From DASUPK01 sp963695805 (lineage in GTDB: Bacteria; Actinomycetota; Thermoleophilia; Solirubrobacterales; 70-9), in the NCBI GenBank assembly GCA_963695805.1, contig CAVOHV010000015.1, forward strand, positions 1-64,000: a DNA stretch of 64,000 nt. Direction: 5' to 3'. The notes under the pieces were generated by a model. It made no database searches and was not told the origin of the DNA. It saw only the letters and a program-made list of their open reading frames with translations. The position numbers and the translations under genes are program-made. Shown here one piece after another: positions 56,724 through 64,000 of the stretch (the first letter of the stretch is position 1; every line of letters starts with the position of its first letter).

Positions 56724-58430
56724 GTGCGCTGGAAAGCGACGAAGAGGGGCGTTCCCCGAACCTTGGAGACCCGAGCCCCGGACGCCGTCGCGGATCCGCC
56801 CACGGTTTCAGCGCCCCCTCGGCCGGCAAGACCTCCGACCGCCCCGGGTCCTCCTTCCTCGTCTGAACTTGCGCCGCAATCCAAGCCGAGATGGACTGAA
56901 GGCCGCCTGCTCTGGGTGCTGCTGGGGGGGATCCTCGCGGTCGCGGCCGGGCTTCGCATCTGGCAGATCGCGGCGCTCGGCTATAACAGCGACGAGGCGG
57001 TCTACAGCGGGCAGGCAGCGACGATCGCGCACGTCAATGGGTTGGACGCGTTCTTTCCCGCGTTTCGGGCCCACCCGGTACTGATCCAGACGCTTCTCTC
57101 GATCGGCTACCGGCTTGGCGGCGGTGAGGTGTTCGGGCGCGTTGCCAGCGCCCTCGTCGGGGTTGCGACCGTCTTCGCCGTCTACCGGTTGGGGGACTTG
57201 CTGTACGGACGGCGAGCCGGTCTAGCGGCGGCGCTGCTTCTCGCGCTCATGCCTTACCACGTGGTGGTGACCAGGCAGGTCCTGCTCGACGGTCCGATGA
57301 CCTTCTTCGCCACGGTCACCCTCTACCTGCTCGCCCTCTTCGCCTCCACCCGGCGTGTGTGGTGGCTGTACGCCGCGGCTGGCGCGATGGGCCTGACCTT
57401 CTTGAGCAAAGAGACCGCAATCGTGATGCTGGGATCGATATACGTCTTCCTGGCGCTCACGCCGCAGATAAGGGTCCAGCTTCGGCACCTCGCGGGCTCC
57501 TTCGGCGTGTTCGTCCTCTTCGTCGCGACCCTGCCGGTCACTTTGGCGATCGCCGGGCAGACGCACACTGGCGGAGACTTCCTCGCCTGGCAGATCTCCA
57601 GGCGCCCGAATCACGATTTGCTCTTTTATCCGGCGGTCGTCACGCCGGCGATCGGGCTGCTGGTCGTTTTCGCGGCTGTCGCTGGCTGCCTGTGCCTTCG
57701 GCGCCGCGCCACCTGGCGGGAGACCTTGCTGCTGTCGTGGATCGTCGTGCCAGTTCTCTTCTTCGAGCTCTGGGCCGTGAAGGGCTATCAGTACCTGCTG
57801 CCGGTAGCGCCGGCCGTGGCCCTCCTCGCGGCGCGGGCCCTCACCTCCGACCAGCTGTGGCGGGTCGCGGCATCCAGGGTCGAGCAACTTGGGCTTCCGG
57901 CACGCTTCGAGCGCGCCCTCGCTGATCGACGCATCCAGACGGCTGCCCTTGCCGTCGTGGCGATCAGCCTGCTGATCCCGACCTTGCACAGGATCCAGCC
58001 CTCGGACTCACAATCCGTCCTGGCTGGTTCCGGGGGCATCCCGGGAGGGCGTGAGGCAGGGCAATGGATCGAGCGAAATACCCCCCAAGGAGCCCGGATG
58101 ATGACTATCGGGCCATCGATGGCGAACATACTCGAGTACTACGGGCGCCGCAGGGCGAATGGCCTCGCTGTCAGTCCAAATCCGCTCGCCCGGAACCCGG
58201 TGTATGAGCCGCTGTCAAATCCCGACCGGTTGATCCGTGACGGTCAGCTCCAGTTCGTGGTGTGGGATGCGTTCTCCGCAGAGCGCTCCAGCTTCTTCGC
58301 CGCCAAGCTTCTCGGCTACGTCGATCGGTTCCACGGTCGGGTCCTCCACACCGAGACGGTGGCTGCGACGACGCCTTCGGGGCGCGAGACCCGCAAGCCG
58401 ATAATCACGATCTACAGCGTCCGCCCGTGA
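56724..58430 (+). CDS. GT39/ArnT-like membrane glycosyltransferase
   Basis: 568 residues from GTG 56724. A Pro/Ala-rich leader of about 60 residues, then about ten helices. IAALGYNSDEAVYSGQAATI carries the catalytic Asp-Glu of the PMT/ArnT family; AHPVLIQTLLSIGYRLGGGE and LLALMPYHVVVTRQVLLDGP follow. The soluble C-terminal domain (GREAGQWIERNTPQGARMM...) is outside the membrane. It would use the polyprenyl-phosphate sugar made by the preceding enzyme to decorate proteins or glycans. Overlaps the phospholipase gene by GTGA. Confidence 0.85.
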   Translation: MRWKATKRGVPRTLETRAPDAVADPPTVSAPPRPARPPTAPGPPSSSELAPQSKPRWTEGRLLWVLLGGILAVAAGLRIWQIAALGYNSDEAVYSGQAATIAHVNGLDAFFPAFRAHPVLIQTLLSIGYRLGGGEVFGRVASALVGVATVFAVYRLGDLLYGRRAGLAAALLLALMPYHVVVTRQVLLDGPMTFFATVTLYLLALFASTRRVWWLYAAAGAMGLTFLSKETAIVMLGSIYVFLALTPQIRVQLRHLAGSFGVFVLFVATLPVTLAIAGQTHTGGDFLAWQISRRPNHDLLFYPAVVTPAIGLLVVFAAVAGCLCLRRRATWRETLLLSWIVVPVLFFELWAVKGYQYLLPVAPAVALLAARALTSDQLWRVAASRVEQLGLPARFERALADRRIQTAALAVVAISLLIPTLHRIQPSDSQSVLAGSGGIPGGREAGQWIERNTPQGARMMTIGPSMANILEYYGRRRANGLAVSPNPLARNPVYEPLSNPDRLIRDGQLQFVVWDAFSAERSSFFAAKLLGYVDRFHGRVLHTETVAATTPSGRETRKPIITIYSVRP

Positions 58431-59833
58431 GACGAGTGCGATCCATCCTTGCCGCGCTCCTGACGATCACGGCTCCCCTGGTTGCGACAGCTGACGCAGC
58501 AGGTCGGCAGCGCGATCAGACCACGACCCCGATCCAGCACGTCGTCGTGCTCATGCAGGAGCACCACTCCTTCGACAGCTACTTCGGCACCTACCCAGGG
58601 GCCGATGGCATTCCGGCCGGAACCTGCATGCCGGTTGACCCAGGCCGGCCGGACCTAGGGTGCGTCAAGCCGCATCTGATCGCCAATGGACGCGTCGAGG
58701 ACCATCCGGTGAGCGCCGCGACCGCGGCCGCTCAGCTCGATGGGGGTCGAATGGATGGGTTCCTGAGCGCGATCCAAGCTCAGAGCGGACGGCTGGATCC
58801 GAACGTCATGGGTCGGTACAGCGGCAGGGACCTGGCGTACTACTGGAAGATCGCCGATCACTATGTGCTCTTCGACCATTTCTTTGCCTCGTCGAGCGGC
58901 GGCAGCATCAGCAACCGCATGTATTGGGTCACCGGGCGGCCCGGCATCCCCGACCCGTCGCAGGAGCTGATCCCCGAAGGTGGGTTCGATCTGCCCACCA
59001 TCTTCGATCGCCTCGAGGCCAAGGGGATCTCCTGGAAGTTCTACGTGCAGAGCTACGACCCGAACATCAACTTCCGCACCCGCACGACCGCTTATCGGGG
59101 GTCGCCGGCCGTGGGCGGGTCGCTCCTCAATCTGCCCCACGACAGCGGGTCGCAGACGGCTCGGGTGCCGCTGCTCGACATGGCCCGCTACGTCGATGAT
59201 CCTGACCTCGCTCGAAGGATCGTGCCCATTCAGCAGTACTACAAGGACCTGGCCACCGGGAACCTCCCCGCCGTCTCCTACATTGCTTCCTCCGGCTCCA
59301 GCGAACGGGCGCCGGGGAGCATTGACTCTGGCCAAGCACTGGTCCGCAATCTGATCACCTCCCTTGCGACGAGCACTTCGTGGTCGACGTCGGCATTCAT
59401 GTGGACCTATGACGACTGGGGCGGTTCATACGACCACGTTCTCCCACCCGCGGTCGACAGGTTCGGCTATGGCTTTCGCGTCCCCGCGCTTCTGGTCAGC
59501 CCGTACGCGAAGCCCGGAACAGTCGAGCACAGCACGCTCGACTTCACGTCGATACTCAAGTTCGTCGAGACCAACTGGCAGCTGCGGCCGCTCGCGCGCC
59601 GCGATCGCACCGCTGGGAGCATCGCTGGCGCTTTCGACTTCTCCGCTCCGCCGCGCTCGCCGATCCTGCTGGGCAATAGCGGGAATGCCGGTTTGCCCCG
59701 TTCCCGGACGGCCGTTGCCTACTTCGCGTACGGACTCAGTCTTGCGGTCTTCACCTTGATCTTGGCGCTAAGCGTCCGCAGCGCACGCCGGTCGGCCAGC
59801 CGCCAGACGATTGACGAGGTCCGCTCCAGATGA
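58427..59833 (+). CDS. Secreted phospholipase C/acid phosphatase (AcpA-like phosphoesterase family)
   Basis: 468 residues from GTG 58427. Signal peptide (SILAALLTITAPLVATADA), then IQHVVVLMQEHHSFDSYFGT, DHYVLFDHFFASSSGGSISN (nucleophile Ser), MWTYDDWGGSYDHVLPP and VPALLVSPYAKPGTVEHSTL, all family hallmarks. The usual metal-binding Asn after Glu in QEN is a His here (QEHHSFD), which may or may not matter. A C-terminal membrane helix (YFAYGLSLAVFTLILALSV) anchors it. It hydrolyses phosphoesters outside the cell. Overlaps both neighbours by 4 bp. Confidence 0.87.
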   Translation: MRRVRSILAALLTITAPLVATADAAGRQRDQTTTPIQHVVVLMQEHHSFDSYFGTYPGADGIPAGTCMPVDPGRPDLGCVKPHLIANGRVEDHPVSAATAAAQLDGGRMDGFLSAIQAQSGRLDPNVMGRYSGRDLAYYWKIADHYVLFDHFFASSSGGSISNRMYWVTGRPGIPDPSQELIPEGGFDLPTIFDRLEAKGISWKFYVQSYDPNINFRTRTTAYRGSPAVGGSLLNLPHDSGSQTARVPLLDMARYVDDPDLARRIVPIQQYYKDLATGNLPAVSYIASSGSSERAPGSIDSGQALVRNLITSLATSTSWSTSAFMWTYDDWGGSYDHVLPPAVDRFGYGFRVPALLVSPYAKPGTVEHSTLDFTSILKFVETNWQLRPLARRDRTAGSIAGAFDFSAPPRSPILLGNSGNAGLPRSRTAVAYFAYGLSLAVFTLILALSVRSARRSASRQTIDEVRSR

Positions 59834-61122
59834 AGCTCTCGTCCCGGCTTTCCGCAGCAGCGTTAACGATTGCGGCCTCGCTGGCAATGGGTGCCGATCA
59901 GTCCGCTCTCGCTCAGCACACGGAAAGGCAGCAAACCGCGGCTGTTCAAACGGTCCCCCCGTTGGCGGGGAGCGGGATCAACTCCGGTCTCACTCCGGCG
60001 TTTGCCGGCTATCACCAGGTTAGGTTTCGCTTTGTTGACCCGCGCGGCAAACCAGTCAATTCCAAACGCATCGCGTTCGTGAGGCTGAGGTCGGGGACGG
60101 GGACCACGCGCCGCGTGACGGGACGTGATCCGGTTTGGCTGCCAGCCGAGCGCATCGTTCCGCTCGAAGGCGGGCTTTCGCGCAAGAGCGTCGAGTGGAG
60201 TGTCCAGTCGGTGATGGTGGACGGCTCCAACGTCGTTAACCGAGGGCAGCAGCGGTTCGTTCCAGGTGAGCAGCGAGATGTCTCGATCTCGGTCCTTTTC
60301 TTCCAGGCCACGTTCTCGGTTCGCGACACGCTGTTCGGGTTCCCCCTCGGCTCAGCCATCCGATTGCGGTTCCCCGACGGACACGTGAGGCGCTACCCGC
60401 TCGCGAACAGGGCAACGCTTCAGCTGCAGGCGCTGGCACGAGGCCAGTACGAGGTGAGCGTCGACGCCGGCGGCCTCTCGTTCACGCAACCGGTATCCCT
60501 CTCACGCGATCAGAGAGTTGCACTGAATGTGACCAGTTACCTCGATGTCGCCCTGGTGGGCGGCGCGATCGGCGCGATCCTCCTCGGTCTGCTCCTCGTT
60601 CGCCGGCCTCGGCTTCGGGCGGCGATTCGCGATCGGTTACAGCACGTCCGTGAACAACTGAGGCGGGCGGGCCAGGGGGCGACTGGCCTTCCGATCTTTC
60701 GGATCGCGGGGGTAGCGGCGATCTCGGTTTTGGTGCTGGTATTCCTGGTCGGATTGTTTTCCGGCACCGATGGCGGCGATTCTTCCCAGCAAGAGCCCAA
60801 GGTCGCGTTCGTTCCGCCAGCCGCTCCGGTAGTCGGTGGGGAGGCCCAAGAGAAGGCTCAGAAGACCAAGCCTCCAGGGCCGCAGGAAGATCGCAACCAG
60901 CGGGCCCGGGAGCAAGCCCCTGGCGCGGGTCAACCGGGCGACGCCGGCGGCGTGGCGCCCGTGGTCACACCAGGGCCGAAACCCCCGCAGACATCCCGGC
61001 CGAAGCCCCCGCAGACATCCCGGCCGAAGCCCCCGCAGGCACCACCCCCAGTCTCGGAAAGCCCCCCGGCACCGGTCGAGCCAACTGTCACAGTCGCCAA
61101 CAACAACACCGGACCGCCTTAG
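59830..61122 (+). CDS. Exported membrane protein with Pro-rich repeat tail
   Basis: 430 residues. Signal peptide (LSAAALTIAASLAMGADQSA), an exported beta-rich region (VRFRFVDPRGKPVNSKRIAF ... LFFQATFSVRDTLFGFPLG), two membrane helices (YLDVALVGGAIGAILLGLLL and VAAISVLVLVFLVGLFSG), then a long low-complexity Lys/Gln/Pro tail with PKPPQTSR repeats. ATGA overlap with the phospholipase gene. Unknown function; likely envelope-spanning partner of the operon. Confidence 0.65.
   Translation: MKLSSRLSAAALTIAASLAMGADQSALAQHTERQQTAAVQTVPPLAGSGINSGLTPAFAGYHQVRFRFVDPRGKPVNSKRIAFVRLRSGTGTTRRVTGRDPVWLPAERIVPLEGGLSRKSVEWSVQSVMVDGSNVVNRGQQRFVPGEQRDVSISVLFFQATFSVRDTLFGFPLGSAIRLRFPDGHVRRYPLANRATLQLQALARGQYEVSVDAGGLSFTQPVSLSRDQRVALNVTSYLDVALVGGAIGAILLGLLLVRRPRLRAAIRDRLQHVREQLRRAGQGATGLPIFRIAGVAAISVLVLVFLVGLFSGTDGGDSSQQEPKVAFVPPAAPVVGGEAQEKAQKTKPPGPQEDRNQRAREQAPGAGQPGDAGGVAPVVTPGPKPPQTSRPKPPQTSRPKPPQAPPPVSESPPAPVEPTVTVANNNTGPP
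60974..61045 (+). repeat. 24-bp tandem repeat coding for PKPPQTSR
   Basis: Three units of GGCCGAA(G/A)CCCCCGCAGACA-type sequence, 24 bp each, the last diverging after 17 bp. In frame within the tail of the preceding gene, so copy-number change would lengthen or shorten the Pro-rich segment without a frameshift. Confidence 0.75.
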
Positions 61123-61526
61123 GCGGACGCAATAACAAACGACGGACCGGACGGACTTAAGGTCCGCGTTGAGCCGTGCGAGGCTTGTGCGAGTCTCCGA
61201 CGTGATCAATCACCGAGTCATTGGTCAGCCGCGTGGCGCCGAAGCGACTTGGAATCCGACCGGCTGCTCCGGCCCTGATCAAGTCATGGGGTGGTCTGCC
61301 GACCGCGTCGGGTGCTCAGCTCCGGGCGCACCTGCTCGGCCTATGATTGGGGCCGGGCGGGGAAGCGTTCGTCGCCTTTCTGCTCATCGGGATGCTGATC
61401 ACGATCCCCCTGGCTTGGTTAATGCGTAGGCCTTGCTGTTCTCGAGCACGGTGACTCCTCTCTTCTTTGAGAGGTCACCCGTTGAGACCCGGCGCCGAGC
61501 CGAGACTAATCGGTCCTCGCTGTGGG
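61123..61526. other. Gap of about 400 bp, no gene seen
   Basis: Between the Pro-rich protein and a decayed surface-protein region. A palindrome TCTCTTCTTTGAGAGG near 61456-61471 is visible. No open frame with convincing composition, promoter or repeat is seen. Confidence 0.4.
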
Positions 61527-61953
61527 CTAGAGCTTCTTGCGGAGGCTCAGGCTGTCGTTCGAGGTACCGGCCGTGCCGCCGTTCGGCGTGAAGGTGGCCG
61601 TCAACGAGACGGCGACCTTCCCCCTCCGGTTCAGCTTCCTGCGCTTCTTGCCGGTCGTCCTGACGGTCAGCCGGACCTCTCCCGGCGCCCTGACGGTCGC
61701 CGGGCAGGAGACGCTCAGTCCCGTCCCGGTGTAGGAGAGCTGGTGCCGGACCTCGTCTGGCCGTCGGCGAGCGGGGGCGCGTTCCAGTAGAGATGGCTCG
61801 CGGGGTGTCCGCAATCACTGTCTGCCCGGCGCAGGAGTCGAGCCCGATGTGGTCTCCGATGCGAATCGGCAGGGAGGTCGCGAACGGGCCCTGCGGCAGG
61901 TTGCTGGAGATCGGCGGCGCGGCGGCACTGGTGCCGACACCCGTCAAGCTCAT
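61527..61953 (-). pseudogene. Decayed secreted beta-rich protein (C-terminal part)
   Basis: Pieces in two frames: GVGTSAAAPPISSNLPQGPF and LPIRIGDHIGLDSCAGQTVI from 61953, then after a shift near 61750-61790 LSYTGTGLSVSCPATVRAPG and GKKRRKLNRRGKVAVSLTAT ... SNDSLSLRKKL to the stop at 61527. The IRIGDxIGxDxC motif and the Lys-rich Ig-like end match the intact gene at 45069-45983. The N-terminus is replaced by another gene's start. Confidence 0.6.
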
Positions 61954-62248
61954 GCCGCCGTCAAGTCGATCGATCCGGTGAGCCCCGAAGCGAAGGTGAT
62001 CTTGTTCGACGATTTGGCGCTCGCGTTTGCCTGGGCGATTGCGTCGTGCAGCGTCGTGTGCCCGGGATCAACGGGGTCGTTGAGGCTGTCGACGGTGAAG
62101 GTGGCGGCTGAGCCGTCCCGCCCACCAGCAGCGTCGCTCCGACCGTGACGCCCGCGCCCGTTGCGAGTCGGCGCCGGACCGGGTTGGGGCGCCTACCTCC
62201 CGAGTGCCGCCGCTCCTTCTCCCGCATCTTGCGCCGACGCTTGGTCAT
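61950..62248 (-). pseudogene. N-terminal stub of a CSLREA/parallel beta-helix surface protein
   Basis: Starts MTKRRRKMREKERRHSGG with a basic leader and signal-like stretch (LATGAGVTVGATLLVGGTAQ). After a one-base loss near 62103-62109 it continues in another frame as ATFTVDSLNDPVDPGHTTLH, DAIAQANASAKSSNKITF and ASGLTGSIDLT. This is the usual first repeat of CSLREA-type beta-helix proteins. It then stops at 61950-61952, overlapping the next fragment. A chimera of two broken surface genes. Confidence 0.6.
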
Positions 62249-63957
62249 CGCCTACCTCTTTTCTTCTTGCACTTCTTCTTCTTGGCGCTCTCGGCCGAGC
62301 GCTTGTGCTTCTTCTTCTTGCACTTCTTCTTCTTCTCCGCTCCCGGAAAAACGTACGTCTGGCTGTCGAAGGTTCGTCCCAGCGAGTCCGTCGGGGTGAC
62401 GGTGACCGTGTTCCCAGCGACGCTGACCAGCAGGAAGTGGAAGACCTGACTCGGCGAAACGGGCCGAGACGCGCTGCCACAGGCGCTGCCCGTGCCGGAG
62501 GAATTCGACCAGCCGATCGCGTAGGCGACGATGCCGGCAAGGCCGCTGCACTTGCTGACCGGCTCCAGGGGTGCGCCGCCGCCCCCGGTCACGTAGCTGA
62601 TCAGGCCGCCGGGGCCATTCGCGTTGTTGCGCTCGTAGATGTGGGCGTTGCCGTTGAACGCGATGTCGACCCCGTACCGGCTGAGCAGTCCTTCCAGACT
62701 GTCCGGACCGTGAAGGAAGGCGTCCGACGTCTCGGTCGCGTTGGCCGAGTAGAGCGGGAAGTGGAAGGTCGCGAACTTGACCTGCGCCGGATGGGTGGCG
62801 AGGTCGTGCTCGAGCCACTGGTACTCCGGGCTGCCGGGTGTCCAGTGGTTGTCGAAGTCGTTCTCATAGAGGCTGCCCGTGCCGAGGTTGGAGTTCGCCC
62901 AGGCGGCGTCCAGCATGTAGAACCGCGCGGGCCCCGCGTCGAACGCGTACCAGACGCTCGGGTAATTCGCCGACGCCGTCCCGTTCAGGCAGCAGTAGTT
63001 GTCGATCTGGAAGCGTCCATTGGAGCCGGCGGCCGCCGAGGCACCCGGCCAGATCAGCAGGAAGGTCGCGTTCAAGCCGTGGTTTCCAAGAACGGGGAAG
63101 TGCGGCATCGAGGCGCCTGCCACAGTCCAGAACGCTGGACCGAAAACCGCGCTGACATCGGCACCGGTCTGGTAGAGATCGCCGTAGTTCGTCTGGCTCC
63201 CGCCCGGATAGGCGATATCGCCGGTCGAGAGCGCGAACCGCGCCCCGCTCGAGGCGAGCTGGCCGAGCAGGTTCGCCTGGTCGGGGTTGCCGCTGGCGGT
63301 GACGGAGCCCCAGTCGCCGAGCACCGCGAACTTGAACGGAGTCGTCGAACCCGCGGGAAGCTGTGTGCTGAACCGCGGCGAGGGATTCGAGCCGAGCAGG
63401 TTGAGATCCGGATCACTCCGACGGGCCTTCTTCTTCTTCTTGCATTTCTTCTTCTTGGCCGCCGCGGCCCTGCGGTGATGCCTCTTCTTCTTGCACTTTT
63501 TGGCCCTGGCCCCCAGATACACCCGGTAGCAGTAAGTCGTATGCGGTGCCAGGTTGAGGCGCGCCTCCCACTGGTACTCGGGCGTCGAGCCAACCGTGAT
63601 CTGGGTCCTGGTCGCGGATCTGCTGTGCGCCGTGCAGCTCTCCACGCCCGCCGCTCCCCAGGTCACGTAGGCCGACGCGCTTGACCGATCGGTGGCCCAG
63701 TTGACCGTCGCGCCCCCGCCGGCCACGTCGGTCAGATACGGGTAGCGGGTCAGCTGAGGAGCGTACGGGGGGGAGAGCGGCGCCAGGGCCGTCCCAGTGA
63801 GGGAAGCCGAGGCCGTGCCGCCGGGGGTACCCGAGACCTGCAGGTTGGCGGACTTGGCGCCGGCGCTGGTGGGAGAGAAGGTCATGGCGAGGGTGCAGAC
63901 GAGCAGCGAGGAGGCGGTGAGGGCCAACGCAACCGTCCTGCTCCCCGGCGCGGCCAT
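62245..63957 (-). CDS. Secreted purple acid phosphatase-like protein, copy 2, with Lys/Cys-rich modules and altered metal motif
   Basis: 570 residues, frame intact. Signal peptide (TVALALTASSLLVCTLAMTF), PAP-type N-domain and metallophosphoesterase core as in copy 1 (LGDWGS, STGDIAYPGG, VLGNHG, FHFPLYSA). The last motif reads FNGNAHIYERNN: the first His of GHxH is Asn (codon 62647-62649), so activity is doubtful. Two Lys/Cys-rich segments are added: one between YRVYLGA and LNLLGSNPSP, and one as the C-terminal tail after TYVFPG in place of the FN3 part of copy 1. Convergent toward the decayed genes. Confidence 0.85.
   Translation of the reverse strand: MAAPGSRTVALALTASSLLVCTLAMTFSPTSAGAKSANLQVSGTPGGTASASLTGTALAPLSPPYAPQLTRYPYLTDVAGGGATVNWATDRSSASAYVTWGAAGVESCTAHSRSATRTQITVGSTPEYQWEARLNLAPHTTYCYRVYLGARAKKCKKKRHHRRAAAAKKKKCKKKKKARRSDPDLNLLGSNPSPRFSTQLPAGSTTPFKFAVLGDWGSVTASGNPDQANLLGQLASSGARFALSTGDIAYPGGSQTNYGDLYQTGADVSAVFGPAFWTVAGASMPHFPVLGNHGLNATFLLIWPGASAAAGSNGRFQIDNYCCLNGTASANYPSVWYAFDAGPARFYMLDAAWANSNLGTGSLYENDFDNHWTPGSPEYQWLEHDLATHPAQVKFATFHFPLYSANATETSDAFLHGPDSLEGLLSRYGVDIAFNGNAHIYERNNANGPGGLISYVTGGGGAPLEPVSKCSGLAGIVAYAIGWSNSSGTGSACGSASRPVSPSQVFHFLLVSVAGNTVTVTPTDSLGRTFDSQTYVFPGAEKKKKCKKKKHKRSAESAKKKKCKKKRGRR
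62258..62342 (-). repeat. Lys/Cys-rich coding repeat, C-terminal module
   Basis: TTCTTCTTGCACTTCTTCTT-type purine/pyrimidine-biased repeat, twice, coding KKKKCKKKKHK and KKKKCKKKRGRR. Strong strand asymmetry and low complexity contrast with neighbouring DNA. Confidence 0.8.
62349..63760 (-). repeat. Large inverted duplication, right copy
   Basis: Complement of 48484-49812 with very few substitutions apart from the inserted module at 63415-63506. The pair flanks about 12.5 kb that includes the regulatory block and the envelope operon. Confidence 0.85.
63415..63506 (-). repeat. Lys/Cys-rich coding repeat, internal module
   Basis: Codes RAKKCKKKRHHRRAAAAKKK followed by KCKKKKKARRS. Absent from copy 1, where the flanking residues (VYLGA and LNLLGSNP) are separated only by TGSG. 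It is a discrete insertion between the PAP N-terminal domain and the phosphoesterase core. Confidence 0.8.
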
Positions 63958-64000
63958 CAGTCCGGCTTCTCCCGCAACGTGAGGTATTCCGAGGAGACGC

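Noticed and set aside
62258..62342. CRISPR-like short repeats
   Set aside because: The repeated units are coding Lys/Cys codons without regular spacers; no cas genes are present.
62161..63684. 507-codon + strand frame opposite the second phosphatase copy
   Set aside because: Antisense of the PAP-like gene; a similar shadow occurs opposite copy 1, as expected from the duplication.

Overview
The window looks like chromosomal DNA of a high-GC actinobacterium, most likely class Thermoleophilia (Solirubrobacterales/Gaiellales-like). This is inferred from the uniformly GC-rich codons, the frequent GTG starts with 4-nt GTGA/ATGA overlaps, the SnoaL-like genes ending in EAAGLSE, the secreted proteins with Lys/Cys-rich linkers, and the menaquinone/bc-type respiratory genes. 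No ribosomal RNA is present to settle it.

Left part (1-14.8 kb): a nitrogen and one-carbon block. A leftward operon encodes a type III glutamine synthetase-like ligase (gamma-glutamylmethylamide synthetase candidate), three glutamate-synthase-like subunits (N-methylglutamate synthase candidates), an unknown protein and a sarcosine-oxidase-like flavoprotein. Beside it lie a malyl-CoA lyase-like CitE protein, a phosphoribulokinase, a CbbR-like LysR regulator, a serine/alanine-glyoxylate aminotransferase, a 7Fe ferredoxin and an R2-like ligand-binding oxidase. An Amt transporter with small membrane proteins faces a GAF-GAF-PucR regulator. Together they could take up methylamine or ammonium, feed glutamate and assimilate C1 units, but other readings are possible.

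14.8-22.7 kb: regulator, ion antiporter, then a worn region with SnoaL gene scars, small proteins, a duplicated tRNA-Lys 3' half and an orphan encapsulin-type ferritin. 22.7-44 kb: core genome. It holds tRNA-Lys, Tat translocase, dCTP deaminase, polyprenyl synthase, MenG, cytochrome bc complex, heme genes (hemL, hemB and an AhbA/B-like protein), an ABC exporter, YmdB, cell-envelope glycosyltransferases, a phosphodiesterase, an aminotransferase, D-Ala-D-Ala ligase and a bifunctional nuclease.

44.1 kb to the end: an accessory island that starts at a tRNA-Ile 3' fragment and a broken tyrosine integrase. It carries secreted beta-rich proteins and fragments of them, a GH99-like hydrolase and two inverted copies of a purple-acid-phosphatase-like protein. 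It also carries a four-gene regulatory block (ECF sigma, two LuxR proteins with degenerate receivers, a PAS-SARP protein) and an envelope operon (GT2-GtrA-HprK-like fusion, GT39, phospholipase C, Pro-rich membrane protein).

A recurring oddity is single-base frameshifts in otherwise well-conserved genes (about 220, 711, 12088, 17213 and 49026). Their lengths mostly leave a remainder of one extra base, so either the assembly carries indel errors or many genes are genuinely decaying.
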